From Neobacillus sp. CF12 (GTDB taxonomy: Bacteria > Bacillota > Bacilli > Bacillales > Cytobacillaceae), in the NCBI RefSeq assembly GCF_030348765.1, contig NZ_JAUCEU010000007.1, positions 186,001 through 250,000 on the forward strand: a stretch of 64,000 nucleotides of DNA, read 5' to 3'. The notes under the pieces are model-generated. The model did not search any database, was not told the origin of the DNA, and saw nothing but the letters and a program-made list of their open reading frames with translations. Shown piece by piece: positions 47,011 through 56,100 of the stretch. The position numbers and the translations under genes were made by a program. Position 1 is the stretch's first letter, and every line of letters begins with the position of its first letter.

Positions 47011-48328
47011 ATGAATCATCGTGCGTACCTCACCTTGGCGATTCCCCTGACAATCTCAACCATGACAACGCCCTTGTTAGGTGCTGTAGATACAGCCGTT
47101 GTCGGACAACTACACGATCCGGCATATATTGGAGGAGTTGCAGTCGGGACACTTATTTTTAATACTTTGTATTGGGTATTCGGTTTTTTACGGGTAAGCA
47201 CATCTGCTTTTGCAGCGCAAGCGAGTGGTGCAAGCGATCCGGCTCAAGGAATACTTGCTTTATCTAAGACCATTTTTATTAGCTATTGTGGTCGGGGTGT
47301 GTTTTATTCTCTTACAATGGCCGATTGAATATGGCGCTTTAACATTATTTTCCTCTGACTCTGATGTCGCTAAGTTTGCGGCTGAATATTTTCGAATTAG
47401 AATTTGGGGTGCTCCATTTACATTGATGAACTATGTTATCCTCGGATGGTTAATGGGGATGGCTAAGATTAAAGAATCATTATGTTTACAAGTGTTAATG
47501 AATGTTTTGAATATGATTTTGGCCATTCTTTTTGTCCATGTCTTTTCTTTTGCTGTCAAAGGGGTCGCTGCAGCTGTTTTGATTGCTGAAGTGACAGCAT
47601 TTATATTTGGATTATTCATTATTATAAAAGCATCACCATTTACATGGAGATTACCATCCTTTCAAGAACTTATTGATACACAGTCAATGAAAAAAATGTT
47701 TAACGTTAACAAGGATTTGTTCATTCGAACGATTTGTTTATTGGTGGTAATTAATATGTTTACAGCAAAAGGTGCTTCGTTTGGTACAGAATTACTAGCT
47801 GCCAATGCTGTTCTTTTCCAAATCCATTATATTATGGCTTATTTCTTCGACGGGTTTGCCAATGCGACGAGTATTCTCGTCGGCAAAGCGGTAGGTGCAA
47901 ACGACAAGGAATTATATAAAAAAACTCTTACTTTATCAAAGCAATGGTCGGTGATAACGGCTGTTGTTATCGCTTGTATATATGGATTATTTCAAGAACA
48001 AATTATTGCGCTTTTTACCAATCTACCTCTTGTAATCGAACTATCAACTACATATGGAACATGGCTTATCCTTTACCCATTTGCTGCGTGTTTTGGACTT
48101 GTCATTTATGGTGTCTTCACAGGAGCAACTGAAATTGCTCCCGTCCGAAACTCAATGATATACGCAATGATTGTCTATATCCTTATTCAAATTACGGCAA
48201 CACCAATCTGGCATAATCATGGCCTATGGCTGGCTTTCATTGCTTATTCGATTGGTCGATCTGGATTCTTAGTTATGTATACGCCTAGATTAAATAAAAA
48301 ATTGTTATATGGAATGAAAGGAATCTGA
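47011..48328 (+). pseudogene. MATE-family transporter with a frameshift
   Basis: The first frame encodes the MATE N-terminus (LAIPLTISTMTTPLLGAVDT, FLRVSTSAFAAQASG) and stops at TGA 47326-47328. From about 47255 the next frame carries on with YLLYLRPFLLAIVVGVCF through to a normal C-terminus at 48328. One indel between about 47240 and 47270 therefore splits an otherwise complete 440-codon gene. GGAGGAGG precedes the ATG. Part of it is duplicated at 56101-56340. It is the second damaged MATE gene of this window and not a close copy of the one at 14514. Confidence 0.8.
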
Positions 48329-48602
48329 TAATTATTGTGTGAATTTGGATAAGAAAAAGACCATCTAGAAAGGTAACGGGTTCCGTTACCTATCGCAAAC
48401 ATTAAAAATGTAAAGTAAAATGAGTGCCAAATTGTAGGTTAATTTGTCACTCATTTTTCTTACGATTAGTCAATATCTTTTTTTTTGAGCAGGAGAGTTT
48501 AGTGTTAAATAATAATTGGGGGCGAATTACTAAATTTGGCATACGACCTAGCTAATTGGGATTTTTTTACTAGGTCAATTGAATATGTTATTATTTAAAA
48601 AA

Positions 48603-49742
48603 CTATGATTTGGAGGCCAAACCGTAATCATAGTTCATATTGTGTGTTGTAAGAAAGAAGATATTCTTCAAAAGCTTATTCACACAAGCGATGGACGCAA
48701 CTTTATGACATTTGTTATAGGGTTGCATTTTTAATTTATCATAATACTCAACGATGTGATTGTGTCCGAAACGTCTTTGCTTAATCATGTTCTGGATGAT
48801 TAAAAAGAGTAGTTTTCTTAAGTGCTTATTTCCACGCTTGTTTGTTGTTTTCAAAACGATTGATGTCTCCGATTTCTGCCATAAAGCGAACAGCTGTATG
48901 GGGCCGATTCCAGGAAAACTGAGTAACACCTTGTATTCGTTGCGTTTTTCTACTAATTGAACCATATCCTAGATACACTGTTCCTTCTGTTTGAGAAGGT
49001 CCTGGTACCGTCTAGCGTATAATCGTAGTTGCTCGCACAATACATCTGAGGAAGAAACAGCTGGATAGGATTGTTGGGAGGCTTCAATTAATGCGATTGC
49101 TTTCTTGTCAGCGCTTGCTGCAGATATATTTTTATTTGTATTGGCACGTATTTTATTTTTTATAATTGTTTTTGATAATCCCAGAACAATATCCTGATGT
49201 GGAAACAATTGGACAATGTTGAGAAACAAATCAATTTATTTGTAAAGAGTTTCTCTAGCTCTGGAAACGGTAACTGAATAACTTTATGCAGTCGACTGCG
49301 AATAACTGATAATTCATCATCAAGCTCACTATAAAATCTAGAAAATGATTTTAACTGATAATAAAGGTGTTCCGTTCCTTGCGTCTCCCTACGAAAGGTT
49401 GAAAAATGGGTTAAAGCTAATTGATGTGCATCACTTTTATCAGTTTTAAAAATCCTTAAAGAATCGCATTTTTTCTTAGCCTCTAAAGGGTTTAAAAGGC
49501 AGTAGAAATATTGGTTTTCCTGCAAGAAACGCTCTATTGGTCGTGACTAGACACCAGTTGACTCAAACACAATATTGGGTGTTCTCCATACCCTTCTATT
49601 AGCTCATTAATCTGGTGCCTCAACTTTTCAAATTAAGGTTTGGTGTGTTTAATTTCACCTTCGAAAATACATTTTTTCAAGCCATTATAAATGACCATGT
49701 AACTCTTTCCCATACTAACGTCAAAGCTATCACATGTTTCAT
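48603..49742 (-). pseudogene. IS110-family transposase remnant A
   Basis: The minus strand encodes an IS110/IS116-type transposase in pieces: DVSMGKSYMVIYNG at the N-terminus (with TAA and frame changes before 49525), FKTDKSDAHQLALTHF in the middle, and the Transposase_20 part LLSFPGIGPIQLFALW and TTNKRGNKHLRKLLF near the end. At least three frameshifts or stops interrupt it, at about 49160-49229, 48966 and in 49526-49720. The gene is dead. It has no terminal repeats, as usual for IS110. Confidence 0.8.
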
Positions 49743-49858
49743 ATTGCCCTCCTACAATTCTTTGTATTGAAGAGTCTTCATCTTACACTTATCGATTCCA
49801 ATTTCTTATACACGATCTCAAGGATCCAACATACTTAAACCTGATTCAAATAAGGTAA

Positions 49859-49922
49859 GTGAAGAAGGTCTAGTTTTATTGACGGATTCAAGACCCAAAA
49901 ATGAGTACGACCTATTCTTCAC
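49859..49922 (-). ncRNA. Candidate IS110 bridge/seek RNA region
   Basis: GTGAAGAAGGTC (49859-49870) pairs with GACCTATTCTTCAC (49909-49922) with a small bulge, enclosing a 38-base loop. It lies upstream of the IS110 transposase remnant on the minus strand, where IS110-subgroup elements encode their bispecific guide RNA. Only position and structure support this. Confidence 0.3.
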
Positions 49923-49940
49923 TTCTACTATATAAAAAAT

Positions 49941-49974
49941 AGTAGTGCAGACCAACGCCTTGGTCTGCACTACT
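49941..49974 (-). terminator. 15-bp perfect hairpin, minus-strand terminator
   Basis: AGTAGTGCAGACCAA pairs perfectly with TTGGTCTGCACTACT around a CGCC loop. On the minus strand a run of T follows (A-run at 49934-49939), so it probably terminates the membrane-protein gene at 50350-50925. Confidence 0.75.
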
Positions 49975-50201
49975 AATCTTAGTATGTTTTATTGATGTAA
50001 AGCGATTTGTGCGGAGATTACACTAAAATTTGTATAGAAAAATGCATACCAAATTGTAATGGTAAACTGGCTGTTGTACCCCCTAAAAATAACCCACATT
50101 TTGATACAAATCGTCCTACAAAAATAATTAGACTGAAAGTTACATCTAAATATAATTGGATATTTATGTTAAGATGAGATAAAGTTTGTGAAAAAATTTA
50201 C

Positions 50202-50228
50202 TTAAGCTAACGGGGCAGGTTAGTTGAA
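50202..50228. repeat. Interspersed palindromic repeat, copy 1
   Basis: Contains GCTAACGGGGCAGGTTAG, an imperfect palindrome with CTAAC/GTTAG arms. Related copies at 51039, 51096, 51627 and 52136. Confidence 0.6.
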
Positions 50229-50349
50229 TTATCTTTCCCGTTTGAATTATTAAGATCAATAATAAGAAATAAAAAAAAGAAGCAAAATATGCTTCCTTAC
50301 AATGGGAACTAGTTATATGATCTTAATTATTTACCCTAAATCCTTATAT

Positions 50350-50925
50350 TTAGATTTTTCCCTTATCTAATTTAGTATAGCTCTCAATTTTTGTAACTGC
50401 ATAAGCTGAATAGTAAAAAGTTAAAAAAATAATAAAATCATATAGAGTGGACCAATTCTTAGGGTTGTAGAAGTCGATGGCATTAAAGAAATTCATTCCT
50501 CCAAATGCCGCAATTGAAGAAAATAAGATACCCTTTAACAAGGGATTCATTTTTGGTTTAAATTGTAGAGCTAACATTACTGCAACGGGTGCTAAAGAAA
50601 AGTGATAGGGTAAAAATAGAAAAGGTGCTAGAGGGATGATTACCATAGGGTATGACCAGAGCCCTAAAGATAAGGCGGCAAGATCTATTGTAAGTGATAA
50701 TATAATAGTCAGTAAGCCGCCTAAAAGGAGACGTCCCGTGCTATCTTTCTTCCTGAGTCTAAACCAAACAATCCATGGAACAATAAATAGTGCTAGACCA
50801 AACCACCATTGCCATGTTGAGAGAAATTCTTCCGTCACTATTTTTGCAAATAAAGAACTGATCTCAGTTAACTGATTATAAGCTTTTTCTGATTGAGCGA
50901 GCCCCTTCTCAAATGCCACTTTCAT
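50350..50925 (-). CDS. Unknown membrane protein, five to six spans
   Basis: A 191-residue integral membrane protein, similar in layout to the CBO0543-type small membrane proteins of Bacillaceae, which have no known function. Hydrophobic spans lie at WWFGLALFIVPWIVWF, LLLGGLLTIILSLTIDLAAL and several later segments, and two Pro-rich loops are present. ATG at 50925 is chosen because GGAGGTG precedes it; the upstream start at 50964 would add a hydrophilic extension. It is flanked by interspersed repeats on both sides. No operon partner. Confidence 0.6.
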   Translation of the reverse strand: MKVAFEKGLAQSEKAYNQLTEISSLFAKIVTEEFLSTWQWWFGLALFIVPWIVWFRLRKKDSTGRLLLGGLLTIILSLTIDLAALSLGLWSYPMVIIPLAPFLFLPYHFSLAPVAVMLALQFKPKMNPLLKGILFSSIAAFGGMNFFNAIDFYNPKNWSTLYDFIIFLTFYYSAYAVTKIESYTKLDKGKI

Positions 50926-51038
50926 TACACCTCCAAAAACATAGTTATAATATATTTTTTTCATTTATGTAATAAATTATGTAATGGTATTTTTTAAGAA
51001 AACAGGAGCCTTCACCCTAAGATTGTAAACTGTTGCAC

Positions 51039-51060
51039 TTAAGCTACCGGGTTCAAGAGT
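51039..51060. repeat. Interspersed repeat, degenerate copy 2a
   Basis: TTAAGCTACCGGGTTCAAG shares the left arm of the repeat (TTAAGCTAACGGG) but has lost the right arm. It lies 36 bases before copy 2b. Confidence 0.4.
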
Positions 51061-51095
51061 TTAAGATTGGAACTGCTGCGGAAATCCCTTTCCTA

Positions 51096-51122
51096 TTGAA
51101 CTAACGATGCAGGTTAGTTTAA
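51096..51122. repeat. Interspersed palindromic repeat, copy 2b
   Basis: ACTAACGATGCAGGTTAGT with symmetric flanks TTGA and TTAA. Preceded by a GGAAATCCCTTTCC palindrome. Confidence 0.6.
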
Positions 51123-51182
51123 CAACAGGGTTCAATAAATTACCTATTATTAATACAAAAAAGCGTGAGAATACCACGCTTA

Positions 51183-51530
51183 TCATTGTCTTTTTTTTAA
51201 TTGTAAATTGCCTTTATTAAACATAATAAGTCCATTAATTCGCTCATACAGGGCATATAAAGGATATAGCAGACCTATAAATACGATGATGGAAGGTATT
51301 TTTTCAATAGCAGGTATAATGCCTGAAAGCAAAGATATTAATGTTTCTGTTAAGTAAATAAATAAAGGAATTATTACTATCAAACCGATCAGAAGAAATG
51401 GTGTTACTTTAGTTTCTTTTAGTTTAGCTTTGCAGTAAGGACATCTCATTGTAAATGGTGATGAAAAATCCTCAAAATCATCAAGCGTTATTGCTTTTTC
51501 ACAATTTGGACAAGGGACAGAGGTTCTCAT
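51183..51530 (-). CDS. Unknown zinc-ribbon membrane protein
   Basis: A 115-residue protein. The N-terminus has two CxxC pairs, CPNC and CPYC, about 25 residues apart, a short zinc ribbon. Two hydrophobic spans follow (FLLIGLIVIIPLFIYL and IPSIIVFIGLLYPLYAL), and the C-terminus is basic. AAGGAG lies upstream of ATG 51530. Not a family I can name. Repeat copies lie on both sides (51096 and 51627), so it looks like a mobile or rearranged cassette. Function unknown; a membrane-tethered zinc ribbon could bind nucleic acid or protein. Confidence 0.6.
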   Translation of the reverse strand: MRTSVPCPNCEKAITLDDFEDFSSPFTMRCPYCKAKLKETKVTPFLLIGLIVIIPLFIYLTETLISLLSGIIPAIEKIPSIIVFIGLLYPLYALYERINGLIMFNKGNLQLKKRQ

Positions 51531-51626
51531 TATAAATCTCCTTATAAACGAATTTAAATTTAGTATAATTGGGAATTACCTGTTAAGTAAACAGAAATTC
51601 TTCCATAAGGAGATCGCTTTTTCTTA

Positions 51627-51652
51627 TTCGACTAACGAAGCAGGTTAGTGAA
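51627..51652. repeat. Interspersed palindromic repeat, copy 3
   Basis: ACTAACGAAGCAGGTTAGT, preceded by AGGAGATCGCTTTTTC. The preceding stretch is shared in altered form with copy 4 (GATGAGATCGCTG...CTTTTTGC), so the real unit is longer than the palindrome. Confidence 0.6.
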
Positions 51653-51755
51653 AGAAGTTATGAGGGAATTTTGTATTTATAAAATTCTGAAAATGTTATA
51701 AGTAAAAATGTAACTAATTGGAATTTAACAAAAAACCCATAGGGATGTGTTTATT

Positions 51756-52046
51756 ATGAAGATATTAATTATAGGACTAAGTATCGTGGTGATCGCTTTT
51801 CTAATTTCAATGTTTTCAAGCGATTACACTTTATTGTATAAAATCACAGGCGTTGTCGGAATTATCTCACTGATATTAGGTGCTTTGTTATCTGGAGCAT
51901 TCTTGGATGGGGATAGGTTAGGTAGAAATCTACAATCCGAATCAAAAGAAGATAGAAAACAAAGATCTTCACAAACTAATTCTATATTGTTAATAGGATT
52001 ACCTAATTTATTAATTGCAGCGGTTTGCTTTTTTCTAATGAAATAA
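51756..52046 (+). CDS. Small membrane protein, DUF5316-like
   Basis: A 96-residue protein with three hydrophobic spans (ILIIGLSIVVIAFLISM, ITGVVGIISLILGALLSGAF, ILLIGLPNLLIAAVCFFL) and an acidic/basic loop between spans two and three. The layout resembles DUF5316 proteins of Bacillus. ATG 51756 is preferred to GTG 51747 because AGGGA is correctly spaced. Repeat copies 3 and 4 flank it. No partner genes; function unknown. Confidence 0.6.
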   Translation: MKILIIGLSIVVIAFLISMFSSDYTLLYKITGVVGIISLILGALLSGAFLDGDRLGRNLQSESKEDRKQRSSQTNSILLIGLPNLLIAAVCFFLMK

Positions 52047-52135
52047 ATGAATAATAGTTACCAACTCCACATCGTTTGTTAAACTCTAGGGTGCAATAGT
52101 TAAAGATGAGATCGCTGTGTCGGTCTTTTTGCTTG

Positions 52136-52161
52136 TTCAGCTATCGGGGCAGTAAATTGAA
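52136..52161. repeat. Interspersed palindromic repeat, copy 4 (degenerate)
   Basis: GCTATCGGGGCAGTAAATTG keeps the core GGGGCAG and flanking TTCA/TGAA symmetry but the right arm has changed. Confidence 0.45.
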
Positions 52162-52227
52162 GATGAGAAACGATATTTAATAAAAAAATCACTGATTAAA
52201 CACCAGTGACTTGACTTAAAGGTTTCA

Positions 52228-52262
52228 CCTTAATTATTTTTCGACTTTGAAAAAAATAAGGC
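52228..52262. other. Hairpin in the leader of IS110 remnant B
   Basis: CCTTAATTATTTTTC pairs imperfectly with GAAAAAAATAAGG. Together with an ACTG/CAGT-armed hairpin at about 52189-52212 it gives a structured 5' leader ahead of the transposase, another possible guide-RNA position. Confidence 0.35.
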
Positions 52263-52323
52263 TCCTCAGTAAGATATGAGTATAGACACCACACTAACTC
52301 ACAACTTTAGGAGGAACCCTAAT

Positions 52324-53598
52324 ATGAATTTTAAAATGCAAGACAAACAAAATCAACTAATAGAAAGAATTTCCGATACACATCTAATTGTAGGTGTAGA
52401 TATTGCTCAACAACTACATGTTGCAAGAGCAGTTAATTTTCGTGGAATTGTTGTAGGAGACCCTATTTCATTTAAAAATAATGAAGAGGGGTTCTTTAAA
52501 CTATTAAACTGGATACAAGATTTAAAAAGATTGAAAAACTTAAATGAAGCAATAGTAGGTATGGAGCCTACTGGCCATTACTGGATTAACCTATCAAGCT
52601 GGTTATATTACTAAAACATTGAGGTAGTAACCGTCAATCCCCACTTAGTAAAAAGGAATAAAGAGATTCGTGATGTTACCCAATCTAAGAGTGATAAAAA
52701 AGATGCACTAGTTATCGCAGATATGGTCAAAAACGGCTACTATTCTTTTATTCGCCCATCCTCAGAATCATTTGAAAAACTTAGAGTTCTAATGTCCAAC
52801 CGTGATGTGATTGTAAAACGTCTCGTAATGTCTATAAATCAAATAAATCGATGGGTGGATGTTGTCTTTCCAGAGCTACGACAAGTGTCTAACGATGTTT
52901 CGTGCAAAGGAGCCATCGCAACCCTTTGTTTGTTTCCAACCCCAGATGAAATATCTTCAATGGAGTCACTTGATGTCCAGAGGGGATGGAAGTCATTAAT
53001 GAAAAGGCAACCAGGACATAAAAAAGCTCAATTACTGATCAATCTAGCAAAATCTTCTATTGGAATTGGACAAGCACTTGATGCTTATAAATTCCATCTA
53101 GAACAATTAATAGAAGAATATGACCTCGCTGTAAAACAACTCGAAAGAGTTGAACAACAAGTTAAAGAAGTTCTCTATAATATACCATTTGCAAAAAAAC
53201 TACTAACGATTAAAGGGATAAGTGAAATTTCATTAGCTGGGATACTAGGTGAGTCAGGAGATCTAAGTGGATTCGCTCACTGAAACTCTCTATTACGACA
53301 TGCGGGATTACATCTAGCTGAAACAAGTTCAGGCAAATGGAAAGGTCAGATTGTCATTTAAAAGCGTGGAAGATCAAGACTGAGACACTTCCCCTACTTA
53401 GCAACTATGAGCCTTGTAATGAATAACCCTGAATTTAAAGCCCTACATTCCCATATTGTGAAGGTCAAGAAGATAAAGAAGATGAAATCAATTATGAAAC
53501 TGATCGGTAAACTAGCAAGGATTTTTGTAGGAATAGCACGACGAAACGAGTCCTACTGTCCTAATAAAATTCAAGAATTAATCCCTTTAGCTGCTTAG
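52324..53598 (+). pseudogene. IS110-family transposase remnant B with three in-frame stops
   Basis: One frame of 425 codons encodes a full IS110-type transposase: LIVGVDIAQQLHVARAV (first Asp), VGMEPTGHYW (Glu), KSDKKDALVIADM (Asp pair), then the Transposase_20 part LLTIKGISEISLAGILGE and LLRHAGLHL. It is cut by TAA 52612-52614, TGA 53281-53283 and TAA 53359-53361, each one substitution from a sense codon (Gln, Gly or Arg, Ser in relatives). AGGAGG at 52310-52315 fixes ATG 52324. Dead but almost unchanged in length. Confidence 0.85.
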
Positions 53599-54189
53599 AA
53601 ATAAAACACTATTTATAAAATATTTCATTTGAAAAATTGACTTTAATTTTGAATGTTGTATTCGTAGGATTTCGAATATGTACGGAGTACCAGGTTTATT
53701 CAACAAAAGGGCACTGTGACCCATCAGGTTAGCATAACTGGCCTCCACCCCTTGGATAGACATGACGAAGGAATGAGAGGGCAATTGACCCGTTGAGACA
53801 TGGGAGGGAAAGCCTCCAGGGGCGGCGTGGAGATGTACATCATATGGTAAAATATGGAGTAGTAGCTAACCCCTTTATTTACCTATGCCTTCACGAAGCC
53901 AAATGATCTGAATTCATTCCAATTACCCGTCATCCTATTTATAGAGGTTATGAAATCCTGCGAATAAGTGAGCATTCAAGAGATATTCGTATCAAACTGA
54001 GGGAGTTTAATAAGGAAATTCGCTAAAATAGGCTAAAAAGGTAACCGGTTGATTTTCCCCTCCAAAATAAAAGAGTCCCAAGGGACCCATATTAACTCTA
54101 ATATGCTTTAATTCGCATTTTTAAGACAATGAATGAACTTTATTTTTCTGACTTTGTTCTTTTTTCTGCATCACCCTTTTAGTGTCGGT
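53599..54189. other. 591-base region without a gene, partly structured
   Basis: 53640-53850 is clearly more GC-rich than its surroundings and contains hairpins such as GGAGG-GAAAG-CCTCC near 53802-53816. It has no reading frame. It is the 3' flank of IS110 remnant B and may be the element's non-coding end. The rest, to 54189, holds no recognisable feature. Confidence 0.45.
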
Positions 54190-54624
54190 TTAGCATTGCA
54201 CGATTCCTGCTACTGCTCCACTGGACGGTCCATCTGTACTAAAGGTATTCCCATTAGCAATTAGATTAATAATTTCAAAAGTTCCTGTTTCTGACACCGT
54301 AAAAGTTTCTACGGTGGCAAGTCCACTAAAATTTGGACCAGTTGCAACACCAGTCAGAGTAACAGAGAAAGATGTTGGGGAACAAACAGGAAACCCAACC
54401 TCATCGTTATTAGCAGTAAATGTAAAAGAATTAGCAGCAACGTTGTTATCTACATATTCTATGGATACAAAACTTCCGTTAATCATACAATCGGGACATA
54501 TTCCTGCTGAAAAACCTAGTGTTCCACTAGAAGGTTGTCCATTAATAATTACACCCGTGTTTGCAACAGGAGTTGGAAAGGTTGACGCAGTTGCTCGACA
54601 ATCACAAAGTCTCCTAAGACCCAA
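54190..54624 (-). CDS. Unknown beta-rich, cysteine-containing protein, possibly spore-associated
   Basis: A 144-residue protein rich in Ser, Thr, Gly, Asn and Val, with few charges and short alternating strands, as in spore-surface or appendage proteins. Cysteines occur as CDC near the N-terminus, CPDC in the middle, one in FPVCSP and one at the very C-terminus. There is no signal peptide. The start is TTG 54624, well spaced from GAGGGGGTGA. A CATAGCGTA element at 54645-54653 fits the -10 of mother-cell sigma factors. I do not recognise the family; the spore idea rests on composition and promoter only. Confidence 0.5.
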   Translation of the reverse strand: MGLRRLCDCRATASTFPTPVANTGVIINGQPSSGTLGFSAGICPDCMINGSFVSIEYVDNNVAANSFTFTANNDEVGFPVCSPTSFSVTLTGVATGPNFSGLATVETFTVSETGTFEIINLIANGNTFSTDGPSSGAVAGIVQC

Positions 54625-54644
54625 AAAATCACCCCCTCTTTCTA

Positions 54645-54653
54645 TACGCTATG
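54645..54653 (-). promoter_or_regulatory. Possible sigma-K type -10 element
   Basis: CATAGCGTA on the minus strand equals CATANNNTA, the sigma-K -10 consensus, about 20 bases before the start codon. No convincing -35 AC at the right spacing, so this is weak. Confidence 0.25.
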
Positions 54654-54801
54654 ATGGATACATTATTTTGACAGTACAAATAGCCTAATAAAGAGGAATT
54701 TTACCGAATTGTTACTGAGCTAAACCAGCTAATAGTTTGTCAACATTTTTCAATTAAAAGTTTAATAACCTCATGTTATACTAAAAATATTCATGCCAAA
54801 T

Positions 54802-54836
54802 AACCTTCCGTTATGCTCTTTTTGGAAGGTTTTGTT
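54802..54836 (+). terminator. Hairpin terminator
   Basis: AACCTTCC (54802-54809) pairs with GGAAGGTT (54824-54831), followed by TTGTTG. No gene on the plus strand lies just upstream, so it may belong to lost sequence. Confidence 0.5.
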
Positions 54837-54857
54837 GTATTTAGTTAGATATAGATT

Positions 54858-55274
54858 TTAAGCTATATCTTGGAAAGGAGATCTGCTTTTTAATAAGGCG
54901 TAAATCCAATGTAAGAGCTTATTAACACAGGCAATGATTGCTACTCTAAAGGGTTTTCCTTCTTCTCGTTTTTTGTCGTAAAACTCTCGTAGTCTTCTAT
55001 TGCGTGGAATGATCTCATCGGTTGTTTTCTTTTTACGGGCATCCCGAATTCCACTTTGAACAGCCATATACAGGGCATGGCGAAGTCTACATGAACCACG
55101 TTTGGTAATTCGGTTTATGGATGCAGTAAACTTTCCAGAAGAGTAGACACTAGGATCTATTCCAGCGAACGCAACTAACTTCTTGGCACCATTAAACCGA
55201 TCTATCTCCCCAATTTCAGAAATAATCGTTGCTTTTAACAATTCGTTCATAAATTGGTAATATTTATTGGACAT
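54858..55274 (-). pseudogene. IS110-family transposase remnant C (C-terminal part)
   Basis: The minus strand encodes 138 residues of a Transposase_20 (IS116/IS110/IS902) domain: AKKLVAFAGIDPSVYSSG, ITKRGSCRLRHALYMAV and ACVNKLLHWIYALL. The N-terminal DEDD half is missing. It differs from the C-termini of remnants A and B, so it comes from a third element. It abuts the secreted repeat-protein gene within 50 bases. Non-functional. Confidence 0.8.
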
Positions 55275-55320
55275 CCTATCATCTGTAATAACAAACCATT
55301 TTTTAGGAGGAAGTTACACG

Positions 55321-55968
55321 ATGAGAAGGATGATGATGATTGTATTTTGTGCATTTGCTTTAATGTTTGGACTCCTAGATTCAGGCCAGGTACATGCAGC
55401 AACAGAGGAAAAAGAAGAAGTTAAAATGTCAGACATACATGGCCATAAGCATTTCAAACATAATCCTGAGTTTCTTATAAAGCAAGCAGAATCATTAGGG
55501 ATTAAGACCGAGGGCAAAGACACAGAGACAATCGCAATAGAAGTTAGGGAAGCATTGATTAATAATAAGGCTAAGGAACTAGGAATAGATACCAATGGGA
55601 AAGACCTTTATGCATTAGCGAAAGAAGTATGGGAAACTGAGATCAAAAAAGAAGCGCAAGAGTTGGGGATATCGACGGAAGGAAAAAATCTGCGAGATTT
55701 AGCAATTGAAGTCCATAAAACACGAATAAAATTAGAAGCAAAAGAATTGGGAATTTCCACTGAAAATAAGGCAATTAAAGATTTAGCAAAAGAAGTCCGA
55801 GATAAAAGGATTTTCCTGGCAGCTGAGAAGTTGGGAATCGAAACAAGAAATAGATCTGCAGATGAAATTTTTAAAGAAATCATGACCAACCATGCGGATA
55901 AGGCAAAAGAGTTAAATCTATTTCCAAAAGGAAAGTTCCATTTCTTTAAACATTCAAAAGAAAATTAG
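55321..55968 (+). CDS. Secreted repeat protein (DUF2680/YckD-like repeats)
   Basis: A 215-residue protein. Residues 1-28 are a signal peptide ending VHAA. The mature part consists of about five 28-residue repeats with the pattern AxxLGIxTxxKxxxxLAxEV (starting near residues 53, 81, 109, 137 and 165), followed by a short basic, His- and Phe-rich tail. Each repeat is amphipathic and charged. AGGAGG selects ATG 55321 over ATG 55267. Relatives with one or two repeats occur in Bacillus as DUF2680 proteins of unknown function. No neighbour gives a hint. Confidence 0.7.
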   Translation: MRRMMMIVFCAFALMFGLLDSGQVHAATEEKEEVKMSDIHGHKHFKHNPEFLIKQAESLGIKTEGKDTETIAIEVREALINNKAKELGIDTNGKDLYALAKEVWETEIKKEAQELGISTEGKNLRDLAIEVHKTRIKLEAKELGISTENKAIKDLAKEVRDKRIFLAAEKLGIETRNRSADEIFKEIMTNHADKAKELNLFPKGKFHFFKHSKEN

Positions 55969-55972
55969 GTGA

Positions 55973-56020
55973 AAAATAAAATGGAAGCCTCAAAATAAAT
56001 GGGCTTCCATTTTATTTTTT
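55973..56020. terminator. Strong terminator after the repeat-protein gene
   Basis: A 17-bp stem (AAAATAAAATGGAAGCC with its complement at 56002-56018) ends in TTTTTT. It begins five bases after the stop. Confidence 0.9.
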
Positions 56021-56100
56021 GACTGTTTTAGAAATGAGTGTTGTTTTTCGAACTGTTGTAATTTTAAGATTTAATTGAAAAGAATATGTAGCTATAATCT

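Larger units (their letters stand above)
49767..50349. other. 583-base region without a gene; structured IS110 flank, terminator and repeat
   Basis: Contains a long imperfect stem at 49859-49922 (possible guide RNA of IS110 remnant A), a 15-bp terminator at 49941-49974 and one copy of the interspersed palindromic repeat at 50202-50228. No coding frame of note. Confidence 0.5.

Noticed and set aside
50202..52161. Interspersed repeats as CRISPR or integron attC sites
   Set aside because: Copies are few, diverged and 0.04-1 kb apart, with no cas genes and no integrase in the window.
53281..53283. In-frame TGA in IS110 remnant B as selenocysteine
   Set aside because: Relatives have a small or polar residue, not Cys, at this point, and two TAA stops are also present.
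54314..54688. Plus-strand 124-codon frame opposite the beta-rich protein
   Set aside because: The minus-strand frame has a good ribosome binding site and protein-like composition; the plus-strand frame has neither.
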